This document shows positions 26,931-34,630 of a stretch of 64,000 bases of DNA, in pieces (position 1 is the stretch's first letter; each line of letters starts with the position of its first letter). A program made the position numbers and the translations under genes. Below the pieces are notes generated by a model. The model had not been told where the DNA came from. It was given only the letters and a program-made list of their open reading frames with translations, and did no database searches. This stretch comes from JBEVOS01 sp044226655. GTDB lineage: Bacteria; Pseudomonadota; Alphaproteobacteria; Caulobacterales; Aquidulcibacteraceae. The stretch is from the NCBI GenBank assembly GCA_044226655.1, contig JBGAGO010000002.1, positions 248,001 through 312,000 on the forward strand, given 5' to 3'.

Positions 26931-29177
26931 CTAGCCGATCACGTCGCTGAACCTACCAGAGCGCGAAAAGCCCTTGGGCGCCATCCGCCCGGCGCTGGCG
27001 CGCTTGCCGACATAATCCTTCCACTCGGGAACCGCCCGCACGCGGCCGGCGCTGTCGATCCAGCTGAGGCCGTCGTCCTTCTTGAACACGGCGACATCGG
27101 CAAGGCCGCCATCGTGATAGCTTTGCAGCTTCACGCCGCGCCCGCGCGCCATTTCCGGCAATTCTTCGGTCTTGAACACGAGCAATTTGCGGTTCTGCCC
27201 GATCACGGCGATGCGATCGCCGCTGAGCGCAGGCGCCGCCATCGCGCGGCCGGTCAGCACCTGTTTGCCCGAACGCTTCTGCGCCACCATGTCGGTTTCC
27301 GGCGCGATGAAGCCGTAGCCCTCCAGGCTCGCCACCACGCGCTTCATCGCGGGGTCGTGAACAAAAAGCGCCACCGCTTCATCAATGTCGCCGAGATCGA
27401 TGGTGAGCCGGATCGGCTCGCCCTGGCCGCGCCCGCCCGGCAGCTTGTGGCCTTCGAGCGTGAACGCGCGCCCGTCAGAAGCGAACAGGATCAGCCGATC
27501 GGTCGTCTGCGCATGCAGAATGTGCTGGGCGTGATCGCCTTCCTTGAACTTGAGATCGCCGAGATTTTCGACGTGCCCTTTGAGCGCGCGGATCCAGCCC
27601 TTCTCCGACAGCACGACCGTGATCGGCTCGCGCGCGACGAAGGCTTCCACGCTGATCTCGGCCGACACCTGCGGCGCGGCGGAAAGATTCGTGCGGCGGC
27701 GCCCAAGGCTGGTCTTCGGATCGAAACTGGCGCGCGTCTCCTTCAGCTCGCTGGCGATCTTGCGCCATTGCTTGCGCGCATCTTCCAAGAGGCCCTGCAG
27801 ACCCTTCTGCTCTTCGCGCAGCGCCGCATCCTCGCGGCGGATTTCCATTTCTTCGAGCTTGCGCAATTGGCGCAGGCGCGTGTTGAGGATGGCTTCGGCC
27901 TGGGTGTCGTTCAGCTTGAAGCGCTTGATGAGCGCGTCCTTCGGCTCATCCTCGTTGCGGATGATGCGGATCACCTCGTCGAGATTGAGGAAGACGATCA
28001 GCAGGCCCGCCAACACGTCGAGGCGCGCGGCGATCTTTTCGAGCCGGTGCTGGGTGCGCCGCTGCAGCACGTCGCGGCGGTGATCCAAGAACGCGCGCAG
28101 CGCTTCCTTCAGCCCCATCACGCGCGGCACGCCCTGCGCGTCGAGCACGTTCATGTTGAGCGAAGCGCGGGTTTCCAGATCGGTGAGCTTGAACAGGCTC
28201 TCCATCATCACCGCGGGCTCGACCGCGCGCGATTTGGGTTCGAGCACCAGACGGATCGTGTCGGCGCTCTCATCGCGCACATCGCCCAGCAGCGGCGATT
28301 TCTTGGCTTCGATCAGCTCGGCCAATTGCTGGATGAGTTTGATCTTCTGCACCTGGTACGGAATTTCCGACACCACGATGCGCCACATGCCGCGGCCGAT
28401 ATCCTCGACCTCCCATTTTGCGCGCACGCGGAAGCCGCCGCGGCCCGTCTCATAGGCTTCGAGAATGCTCTCCGGCGGCTCGACGCAAATCCCGCCCGTC
28501 GGGAAATCGGGACCTGGCACGATCTGCACGAGATCGGCGGTGGTCGCTTTCGGATTGTCGATCAGATGCACGCACGCATCGATCAGCTCGGCGACATTGT
28601 GCGGCGGCACGCTGGTCGCCATGCCGACCGCGATGCCGCTCGCGCCATTGGCCAGCAGATTCGGAAACGCGGCCGGCAGCACCACCGGCTCTTCGCGCGT
28701 GTCGTCGTAATTGGGACGGAAATCGACGGCGTTCTCGTCGAGCCCTTCAAGCAGCAGCTCGGCCGCCTTGGTGAGCCGGCTTTCCGTGTAGCGCATCGCG
28801 GCGGGGTTATCGCCATCGACATTGCCGAAATTGCCTTGCCCGTCGACCAGCGGGTAGCGCGAGGAAAAGTCCTGGGCGAGCCGCACCAGCGCGTCATAGA
28901 TCGCCTGGTCGCCGTGCGGGTGATAATCGCCCATCACGTCGCCCACGACCTTCGCCGATTTACGGAACGCGGCGTCGGCCGTGAGGTTGAGCCGGCGCAT
29001 GGCGTAGAGCACGCGCCGGTGCACCGGCTTCAGCCCGTCGCGCACATCCGGCAGCGCACGGCTGGTAATTGTGGACAGCGCATAGGCCAGGTACCGGCGC
29101 GACAGCGCCTCCCCGATGGGCTCCTCGATGATTCGCCCGCCTTCTCCGGGGCTTAGGGTCGTCGCGTCATCGGCCAT
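26931..29177 (-). CDS. parC: DNA topoisomerase IV subunit A
   Basis: A 748-residue type II topoisomerase A subunit that decatenates chromosomes with ParE. It begins with the GyrA/ParC core ALSRRYLAYALSTITSRALP, DVRDGLKPVHRRVLYAMRRL, has YHPHGDQAIYDALVRLAQDF, and the catalytic tyrosine in PAAMRYTESRLTKAAELLL. The shorter length and the C-terminal region lacking the full GyrA-box repeats distinguish it from the GyrA at 56327-59050. It stands alone on the minus strand, downstream in genome order of recO but separated by a small gene on the other strand. Confidence 0.95.
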   Translation of the reverse strand: MADDATTLSPGEGGRIIEEPIGEALSRRYLAYALSTITSRALPDVRDGLKPVHRRVLYAMRRLNLTADAAFRKSAKVVGDVMGDYHPHGDQAIYDALVRLAQDFSSRYPLVDGQGNFGNVDGDNPAAMRYTESRLTKAAELLLEGLDENAVDFRPNYDDTREEPVVLPAAFPNLLANGASGIAVGMATSVPPHNVAELIDACVHLIDNPKATTADLVQIVPGPDFPTGGICVEPPESILEAYETGRGGFRVRAKWEVEDIGRGMWRIVVSEIPYQVQKIKLIQQLAELIEAKKSPLLGDVRDESADTIRLVLEPKSRAVEPAVMMESLFKLTDLETRASLNMNVLDAQGVPRVMGLKEALRAFLDHRRDVLQRRTQHRLEKIAARLDVLAGLLIVFLNLDEVIRIIRNEDEPKDALIKRFKLNDTQAEAILNTRLRQLRKLEEMEIRREDAALREEQKGLQGLLEDARKQWRKIASELKETRASFDPKTSLGRRRTNLSAAPQVSAEISVEAFVAREPITVVLSEKGWIRALKGHVENLGDLKFKEGDHAQHILHAQTTDRLILFASDGRAFTLEGHKLPGGRGQGEPIRLTIDLGDIDEAVALFVHDPAMKRVVASLEGYGFIAPETDMVAQKRSGKQVLTGRAMAAPALSGDRIAVIGQNRKLLVFKTEELPEMARGRGVKLQSYHDGGLADVAVFKKDDGLSWIDSAGRVRAVPEWKDYVGKRASAGRMAPKGFSRSGRFSDVIG

Positions 29178-29329
29178 GCTGCATCCTGTCGCGGCGCGGG
29201 ACCTGCATTACAGGCGCGCGCCCTCCGGCGAAATCCTCTAGCCGGAGTCGCTGAAAAAGGCGCCGCCGGATGGCAGGCCCGCCGGTTTGGTTAATCGCCG
29301 ATTCAGCTGGAAAGAGAAGACTGGGACTC

Positions 29330-29503
29330 ATGAAAACGACCAACCTCCTGCCAGTGCGGACAGCGGATGGGCGGCTTTGCTATGCGTCCTATATCGACGA
29401 GGCCGAGCGGCAGCGGATCGTGTCCTGGGCGCGGGCCAACAACGCCCAGACCGGCCCCGCCGCCCTGGTGTCGCCGCCCGGGCCGCTTCGGCACATCGCC
29501 TAA
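29330..29503 (+). CDS. Small hypothetical protein (57 residues)
   Basis: MKTTNLLPVRTADGRLCYA is followed by SYIDEAERQRIVSWARANN and a short Pro/Ala tail. The frame is preceded by a GGGA-type ribosome site in AGACTGGGACTC seven bases upstream, and codon use is like that of neighbours (GC-rich third positions). The TAA stop overlaps the opposite-strand recO stop by two bases. I know no function. An earlier in-frame start at 29270 has no better signal. It is plausible but not certain. Confidence 0.5.
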   Translation: MKTTNLLPVRTADGRLCYASYIDEAERQRIVSWARANNAQTGPAALVSPPGPLRHIA

Positions 29504-30225
29504 AGCCGGCCCGTGTAGCCCAGCCGCTCGATCAGCCGCCGGCGCGCCTCGGGCATGCCTTCGCCTTTGTGGTCGAACACGCGCCGCTCCAAAAAGAAGC
29601 CCGCCAGAGCCAGGGCGTCGGCCACATCCCCTTCTTCGATGGTCCCAGCGCCCGTCAAAAAAGGCGGCAGCCGCAACAGCTTGTCGGCGAACGGCGCGCC
29701 TGCCTCCGCGCTCGCCGCCCGGCCCGTGCGCGGGCTGACGTAGGCTAAATCCTCTTCGGCGCCCGTCACCGCGCAGCGCGCCAGATCGAGCCCGTAGCCG
29801 ACCTGCGCAAGAAGCCCGATTTCGAACCGCGCATAAAGCGCGGGCCAAACCTCTGCGTCCGGCAGCGCCTCCAGCAGCACGATCAGCGCGTCGAACAGCC
29901 CCGGATAGGCTTGCCGCTCCGCCGTTGCGCCGCGGATGAGCGCGACGGCGCTCGAGACGCCGGCCAGCGCCACCGCGTCGTCCAGCACGCGCCCGCCATA
30001 GGGCGTCGTGAGCTCCAGCGGATTGTAGAAGCCGAGCTGTTCCGAAAGCCGCGCCTTCCAGCCGGCGTGCACCAGATTGCCGGCCTGCAGATTCGGCTGC
30101 GCCCGCCGCCCGCCATGCACCACGCCGCCGAATCGCCCATGCTGGCGCGCGAACACCTCCGCGACGAGCTTGCCCTCGCCAAACGGCTTCGCCCCCAGCA
30201 CGATCGCGTCGTCAATCCATTCCAT
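29500..30225 (-). CDS. recO: DNA repair protein RecO
   Basis: A 241-residue protein of the RecFOR pathway that loads RecA onto SSB-coated DNA. An N-terminal OB fold (MEWIDDAIVLGAKPFGEGK, LVAEVFARQHGRFGGVVHG) is followed by a helical C-terminal domain with LDLARCAVTGAEEDLAYVSP. Only one Cys of the zinc motif seen in some RecO proteins is present, as is common in alphaproteobacteria. I take the ATG at 30225; a TTG at 30240 would add five residues. It follows era across a repeat element. Confidence 0.92.
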   Translation of the reverse strand: MEWIDDAIVLGAKPFGEGKLVAEVFARQHGRFGGVVHGGRRAQPNLQAGNLVHAGWKARLSEQLGFYNPLELTTPYGGRVLDDAVALAGVSSAVALIRGATAERQAYPGLFDALIVLLEALPDAEVWPALYARFEIGLLAQVGYGLDLARCAVTGAEEDLAYVSPRTGRAASAEAGAPFADKLLRLPPFLTGAGTIEEGDVADALALAGFFLERRVFDHKGEGMPEARRRLIERLGYTGRL

Positions 30226-30284
30226 CAGCGCTGTGTCCAAGAGGCGAAAGCTTAGCGCAATTTTCGATCAAGATGTGGCGATCT

Positions 30285-30336
30285 GCTCCCCCTCGATGGG
30301 GGAGCTGTCGGCGCGCAGCGCTGACTGAAGGGGCGG
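30285..30336. repeat. Half copy of the palindromic repeat (family 1) between era and recO
   Basis: GCTCCCCC (30285-30292) and GGGGGAGC (30298-30305) form an 8-bp stem with a TCGAT loop, followed by CTGTCGGCGCGCAGCGCTGAC and TGAAGGGGCGG, the same order as in the left halves of the elements at 26148 and 60665. The right half is missing. Confidence 0.75.
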
Positions 30337-30366
30337 CGGCGCTACGTTCTGAAGCGGCGCAGCTTC

Positions 30367-31293
30367 TCACCCCTCCCAATCGAGCCCGATCGCTTCGTAG
30401 CGGGCGCGCTCGTCGCTCCAGTTTTCGCGCACTTTCACGTGCAGGAAGAGATGCGCGGGCGCGCCGAGCATTTTGGCGATGTCGGCGCGCGCAGCTTGGC
30501 CGATGGCTTTCACCGTGCGCCCGCCATCGCCGATGGCGATTTTGCGCTGGCTTTCACGTGCGACGTAGATGGTCTGCTCGATGCGCACCGAGCCGTCCTT
30601 CTTCTGCGTCCAGCTTTCGGTTTCGACGGTGGCGTCATACGGCACTTCGTCGTGCAGGCGCAGCATCAGCTGTTCGCGCGTGATTTCGGCGGCGCGCAGG
30701 CGCGCGGGCGCGTCGGCGGCCTGATCTTCCGGGAAGAGCCACGGCCCCTCCGGCGCGCGCGCGGCGAGCGCAGCGGCGAGGTCTTCGACGCCATCGCCCT
30801 TCTCCGCGGAGATCATAAATACGTCCGCGTAGACGCCGGTCTCGTGCAAATTCTTGGTCACCGCCAGCAGCGCCGGCCGCTCCATCGCGTCGATCTTGTT
30901 CAGCGCAAGCATGGCCTTCGCGCCCACGTCCTTCAGCCGCGCGATGATGCGCTCGACATCTTCGGTCGCGTGCTTGTCGGCGGCGTTCGGCGGCGTGCGT
31001 GCGAAGCTCGCCGCATCGACGACGTGGACGACGATGTCGGCGTCTTCGAGCGCGCCCCAGGCCGCGCGCACCATGGCGCGATCGAGCCGCCGCTTCGGCG
31101 CGAACACGCCGGGCGTATCGACCAGCACCAATTGCGTCTCGCCCCGCATGGCCACGCCCCGCAGCGGCGCGCGCGTGGTCTGCACTTTGTGCGTTACGAT
31201 CGCGACCTTTTCACCGACCAGCTTGTTGACGAGCGTGGATTTGCCGGCGTTCGGCGCGCCGATGATGGCGACGATGGCGCAGCGCTCAGACAT
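30367..31293 (-). CDS. era: GTPase Era
   Basis: A 308-residue GTPase that checks 16S rRNA maturation and 30S assembly. G1 is IGAPNAGKSTLVNKLVG, G2 QTTRAPLRG, G3 LVDTPGVF, G4 LNKIDAM and G5 near ISAEKGDG. The C-terminal KH domain has PYDATVETESWTQKKDGSVR, QTIYVARESQRKIAIG and VKVRENWSDE. I start it at the ATG at 31293; the longer open frame to 31584 is only rnc antisense-frame extension. It overlaps rnc by 8 bp. Confidence 0.97.
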   Translation of the reverse strand: MSERCAIVAIIGAPNAGKSTLVNKLVGEKVAIVTHKVQTTRAPLRGVAMRGETQLVLVDTPGVFAPKRRLDRAMVRAAWGALEDADIVVHVVDAASFARTPPNAADKHATEDVERIIARLKDVGAKAMLALNKIDAMERPALLAVTKNLHETGVYADVFMISAEKGDGVEDLAAALAARAPEGPWLFPEDQAADAPARLRAAEITREQLMLRLHDEVPYDATVETESWTQKKDGSVRIEQTIYVARESQRKIAIGDGGRTVKAIGQAARADIAKMLGAPAHLFLHVKVRENWSDERARYEAIGLDWEG

Positions 31294-31975
31294 CGACGCC
31301 CGCCGCGAATAACAAGGCCGCCGCCGCGGCCTGTTCCGCCTCGCGCTTAGAGCCGCCCTCGCCGCTCGCAGGCGCGAGACCCTCGACATGTGCTTCAACG
31401 ACAAACACCGGCGCATGGTCCGGCCCGCTGCGGCCGACGACCTCGTAGCGCGGGCCTGAGCGCTTGGCCGCCGCCGCCCATTCCTGCAGCGCGGTTTTCG
31501 GATCCTTCTGCGGCGTCGCCGCCGCTTCGAATTCATCGCCCCAGAAGCGGACGATGAAGGCGCGCGCGGGTTCCATGCCGCCATCGAGATAGAGCGCCGC
31601 GATCAGCGCTTCGCAGGCGTCGGCGAGGATCGCTTCCTTTTTGCGCCCGCCTGCCAGCGCTTCGGCGCGCGACAGCGTCAGCGCATCACCGAGGCCCGCG
31701 CGTTCAGCCGCGCGCGCGCACGCGCCGCGATTGACCAGCGCGTTGAAGCGGGGCGCCAGATCGGCTTCTTCATCGCGCGGAAAGCGCGCGAACAGGATTT
31801 CGCAAGTGATGAGGCCGAGCACGCGATCGCCGAGAAATTCCAGCCGCTCATTGGTGATGGCGCCGGCGCGGCCATGGCTGGCGCTGGAATGCGTCACCGC
31901 TTCGATGAGGCGCGCGCGATCCTTGAACGTGTAGTCGATGCGCGCTTCCAGCGCCGGGAGCGGATCGTCGTCCAT
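31286..31975 (-). CDS. rnc: Ribonuclease III
   Basis: A 229-residue double-strand-specific endonuclease that processes rRNA. The RNase III signature ERLEFLGDRVLGLITCEILF and the second acidic site DACEALIAALYLDGG are present. The C-terminal double-stranded RNA-binding domain (about 155-225) has DPKTALQEWAAAAKRSGPRY and GEGGSKREAEQAAAAALL. It lies 4 bp after lepB and overlaps era by 8 bp; lepB-rnc-era is a classic order. Confidence 0.96.
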   Translation of the reverse strand: MDDDPLPALEARIDYTFKDRARLIEAVTHSSASHGRAGAITNERLEFLGDRVLGLITCEILFARFPRDEEADLAPRFNALVNRGACARAAERAGLGDALTLSRAEALAGGRKKEAILADACEALIAALYLDGGMEPARAFIVRFWGDEFEAAATPQKDPKTALQEWAAAAKRSGPRYEVVGRSGPDHAPVFVVEAHVEGLAPASGEGGSKREAEQAAAAALLFAAGVDV

Positions 31976-31979
31976 CGCG

Positions 31980-32744
31980 TCAGTGCAGCGGATGGAGGAA
32001 CCGATCAGCGCGGAACCCGCTCACCAGCGTCCACGGCGCGAAGATCGAGGTCGAGCCATCGAACGAGGCGATCACGAATTGCGCCGGCCCGATGATGTTG
32101 TCGAACGGCACGAAGCCGACGGCGGCCTGCACGCGGCTGTCTTCTGAATTGTCGCGATCGTCGCCCATAAAGAAATAATGGCCTTCGGGCACGACATAGA
32201 CCCGCGTATTGTCCCAATCACCGCGCGGATTGCGGTCGAACGTCATGTAGGTCGGCCCGCCATCCGGCAGTGTTTCTTCCCACGCCGGAATTTCGATCGT
32301 CTCGCCATCGGGCTGCGTGAACGGCTGCAGACCCAGCGAGCGGCGCTGCACTTGCACGCCATTGATGAAGAGCGCGCCGTCGATCATCTGGATGCGGTCC
32401 CCGGGCAGGCCGATCAGGCGCTTGACGAAATCCGTGTTGGGATCCGGCGGCGGGCGGAACACGATGATGTCCCCGCGCTTGGGCTGTTGTGCGAACAGGC
32501 GTCCCGGCGGCGCGAGCGCCTCAAGCGGGGCGAACGCGTAGCGGCCATAGCCGTAGGACCATTTCGTCACCAGGATATAATCGCCGATCTCCAGCGTCGG
32601 CTGCATCGATCCGGACGGAATTCGGTAAGGCTGCGCGATCATGAATCGGATCAGCATCGCCAGCAGCAGCGCGTAGATGACCGTGCGCACGTTTTCCCAA
32701 AACACGGTCATGCCCGATGCGCCGGACTCGGAAGAAGAACTCAT
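31980..32744 (-). CDS. lepB: Signal peptidase I
   Basis: A 254-residue membrane-anchored serine protease that removes Sec signal peptides in the periplasm. One N-terminal membrane helix is followed by the nucleophile motif YRIPSGSMQPTLEIGDYILV, the lysine in VKRLIGLPGDRIQ, and the late box VPEGHYFFMGDDRDNSEDSR. It is upstream of rnc in the same tight operon, 30 bp after acpS. Confidence 0.97.
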   Translation of the reverse strand: MSSSSESGASGMTVFWENVRTVIYALLLAMLIRFMIAQPYRIPSGSMQPTLEIGDYILVTKWSYGYGRYAFAPLEALAPPGRLFAQQPKRGDIIVFRPPPDPNTDFVKRLIGLPGDRIQMIDGALFINGVQVQRRSLGLQPFTQPDGETIEIPAWEETLPDGGPTYMTFDRNPRGDWDNTRVYVVPEGHYFFMGDDRDNSEDSRVQAAVGFVPFDNIIGPAQFVIASFDGSTSIFAPWTLVSGFRADRFLHPLH

Positions 32745-32774
32745 GCTGATGGTCGAACCCCTTCTGGGGAGTGT

Positions 32775-33176
32775 CTAGGCCGGATCGGCCGAAATGATGA
32801 CGAAGGCTTGAGCGAGCGGATAGTCGTCCGTCAAGGAGAGGTGGACGGTGGCGACGTGACCTGCCGGGGTCATGGCCAAAAGCCGCTCGGCCGCCCCGCC
32901 CGTGAGCGCCAGCGTGGGCGCGCCCGAGCGCAGGTTCGCCACGCCCATGTCGCGCCAGAACACGCCCGCCCTCATGCCCGTGCCCAGGGCCTTGGAGCAG
33001 GCCTCCTTGGCCGCGAACCGCTTGGCGTAGGTGGCCGCGCGCTGCGCCGGCCGGCGCTCCGCACGCGCGCGTTCGAGCTCAGTGAAAATGCGCTGGGTGA
33101 AGCGGTCGCCGAACCGCTCCAGCGTCTTTTCGACGCGCCGGATGTCGCAGAGGTCCGAGCCTATCCCCAGGATCAT
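32775..33176 (-). CDS. acpS: Holo-[acyl-carrier-protein] synthase
   Basis: A 133-residue phosphopantetheinyl transferase that activates acyl carrier protein. It begins MILGIGSDLCDIRRVEK, includes FTQRIFTELERARAE and YAKRFAAKEACSKALGTGM (metal and CoA residues), and ends HLSLTDDYPLAQAFVIIS. Start and pdxJ stop overlap by one base (TGATG). Confidence 0.96.
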   Translation of the reverse strand: MILGIGSDLCDIRRVEKTLERFGDRFTQRIFTELERARAERRPAQRAATYAKRFAAKEACSKALGTGMRAGVFWRDMGVANLRSGAPTLALTGGAAERLLAMTPAGHVATVHLSLTDDYPLAQAFVIISADPA

Positions 33177-33928
33177 CAGGCCGCCCGCGCCGCATCCATG
33201 CGCCGGCGCATCTCCTTGATGGCCGCGCTCAGGCTGGAAAAGATCGCCTCGCCCACCAGGAAATGCCCGATATTGAGCTCGGCCAAGTGCGGAATGGCGG
33301 CGACGGGGCCGACGCTGTCGAAGGTGATGCCGTGGCCCGCATGCACTTCAAGGCCGCGCCGCGCGCCCGCATCAGCGGCCTCCTTCAGCGCGGCGAGTTC
33401 GCGATCGGCGGCGGCGGCGTCATGGCGCTCCACCGCTTCGCAATAGGCGCCGGTGTGCAGCTCCACCACGGGCGCGCCCAGCGCTTCGGCGACGGCGATC
33501 TGAACCGGATCGGGATCGATGAACAGCGACACGCGCATGCCTGCATCGCGCAAAGTGCGTACGAACGGCGCGACGTGATTGTGCTGGGCCGCGACATCGA
33601 GGCCGCCTTCGGTGGTGCGCTCTTCGCGCTTTTCCGGCACCAGGCACACGGCGTGCGGCCGCGCGCGCAGCGCAATGCCCAGCATTTCCTGCGCGCACGC
33701 CATTTCGAGATTGATCGGCAGCGGCGTCACATCCGAGAGCCGCGCCAAATCCTCTTCGCGCACATGGCGGCGATCTTCGCGGATATGGAGCGTAATCCCG
33801 TCCGCGCCGGCCTCCGCAGCGATCTGCGCGGCGCGCACCGGATCCGGATGCGGCCCGCCGCGCGCGTTTCGGATCGTCGCGACGTGGTCGATGTTGACGC
33901 CGAGGCGCAGATAATTCGTCGCGCTCAT
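33176..33928 (-). CDS. pdxJ: Pyridoxine 5'-phosphate synthase
   Basis: A 250-residue TIM-barrel enzyme that closes the pyridine ring of vitamin B6 in the DXP-dependent route. Signatures are LGVNIDHVATIRNARGG, ITLHIREDRRHVREEDL, NLEMACAQEM and VSLFIDPDPVQIAVAEALG, with VELHTGAYCEAVER and AGHGITFDSVGPVAAIP. I start it at ATG 33928, coupled to the pyrE stop (ATGA); an upstream in-frame extension lies inside pyrE. It overlaps acpS by one base. Confidence 0.97.
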   Translation of the reverse strand: MSATNYLRLGVNIDHVATIRNARGGPHPDPVRAAQIAAEAGADGITLHIREDRRHVREEDLARLSDVTPLPINLEMACAQEMLGIALRARPHAVCLVPEKREERTTEGGLDVAAQHNHVAPFVRTLRDAGMRVSLFIDPDPVQIAVAEALGAPVVELHTGAYCEAVERHDAAAADRELAALKEAADAGARRGLEVHAGHGITFDSVGPVAAIPHLAELNIGHFLVGEAIFSSLSAAIKEMRRRMDAARAA

Positions 33929-34515
33929 TTGGCGAGCCCGCGCGAGCCCGGCTTGATCGCGGGAATGGCGGCGAGTTCCGGCGGCAGCGCATCGGCCGCG
34001 TAGGTCGGCGCGCTGACGGCCGCAAGCGACACCAGCTTCATGCCGGCCGCCGCTTCGCCCTTGCCGTTGGAGCGGTCGATGATGCAGGCGCCGCCGACGA
34101 TTTCGCCCGGCGTGTCCTTGATCGCCTGCGCGCATTCGTTGAACGACAGCCCGGTCGTGATCACGTCCTCGACGATCAGCACGCGCTCTCCCGGCGCGAT
34201 CGAAAAGCCGCGGCGCAGGCGAAAGGCGCCGTCTTCGCGCTCCGTGAAAATGGCGCGGCAGCCCAGCCAGCGCGCCGTCTCATAGCCCGGAATGATGCCG
34301 CCCACCGCCGGTGAGACCACGACGTCGATCTTGCCGAAGCTCGCCTTCACTTTTTCGGCAAGTCCGCGGCACAACCGCTCGGTGCGGTCGGGATGCATGA
34401 ACACGAACGCCTTCTGGTAAAACACCGGGCTTCTGAGGCCTGACGACAAGATGAAATGGCCTTCGAGCAGCGCGCCCGCGCCACGAAATTCGTCGAGAAC
34501 TTGATCCGGAGTCAT
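33925..34515 (-). CDS. pyrE: Orotate phosphoribosyltransferase
   Basis: A 196-residue type I phosphoribosyltransferase of pyrimidine synthesis. It begins MTPDQVLDEFRGAGALLEGH with FILSSGLRSPVFYQKA, has IDVVVSPAVGGIIPGYETAR and the PRPP loop VLIVEDVITTGLSFNECAQ. The ATG at 34515 fits the family start; the open frame further upstream is antisense to the M3 peptidase gene. It is the first gene of the leftward pyrE-pdxJ-acpS-lepB-rnc-era operon. Confidence 0.96.
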   Translation of the reverse strand: MTPDQVLDEFRGAGALLEGHFILSSGLRSPVFYQKAFVFMHPDRTERLCRGLAEKVKASFGKIDVVVSPAVGGIIPGYETARWLGCRAIFTEREDGAFRLRRGFSIAPGERVLIVEDVITTGLSFNECAQAIKDTPGEIVGGACIIDRSNGKGEAAAGMKLVSLAAVSAPTYAADALPPELAAIPAIKPGSRGLAK

Positions 34516-34630
34516 AGGGTCCCGCCTTACTGGAGCGTGGCGATCAAGTCGATGCGTCGATACGAAATTGCGCCGGGGCCGCCGCGATTCTAGGCTGGCG
34601 CCTGGACAACCTGTTGAGGGGGAAATCGGC

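Noticed and set aside
27114..29156. Very long open frame on the plus strand opposite parC
   Set aside because: It mirrors parC in a GC-rich genome; residue composition is rich in His, Arg and Ala without any known domain, and parC on the other strand is certain.
31294..31584. N-terminal extension of Era by 97 residues
   Set aside because: The extension is basic, low-complexity and lies inside rnc; the ATG at 31293 gives the standard start of Era.
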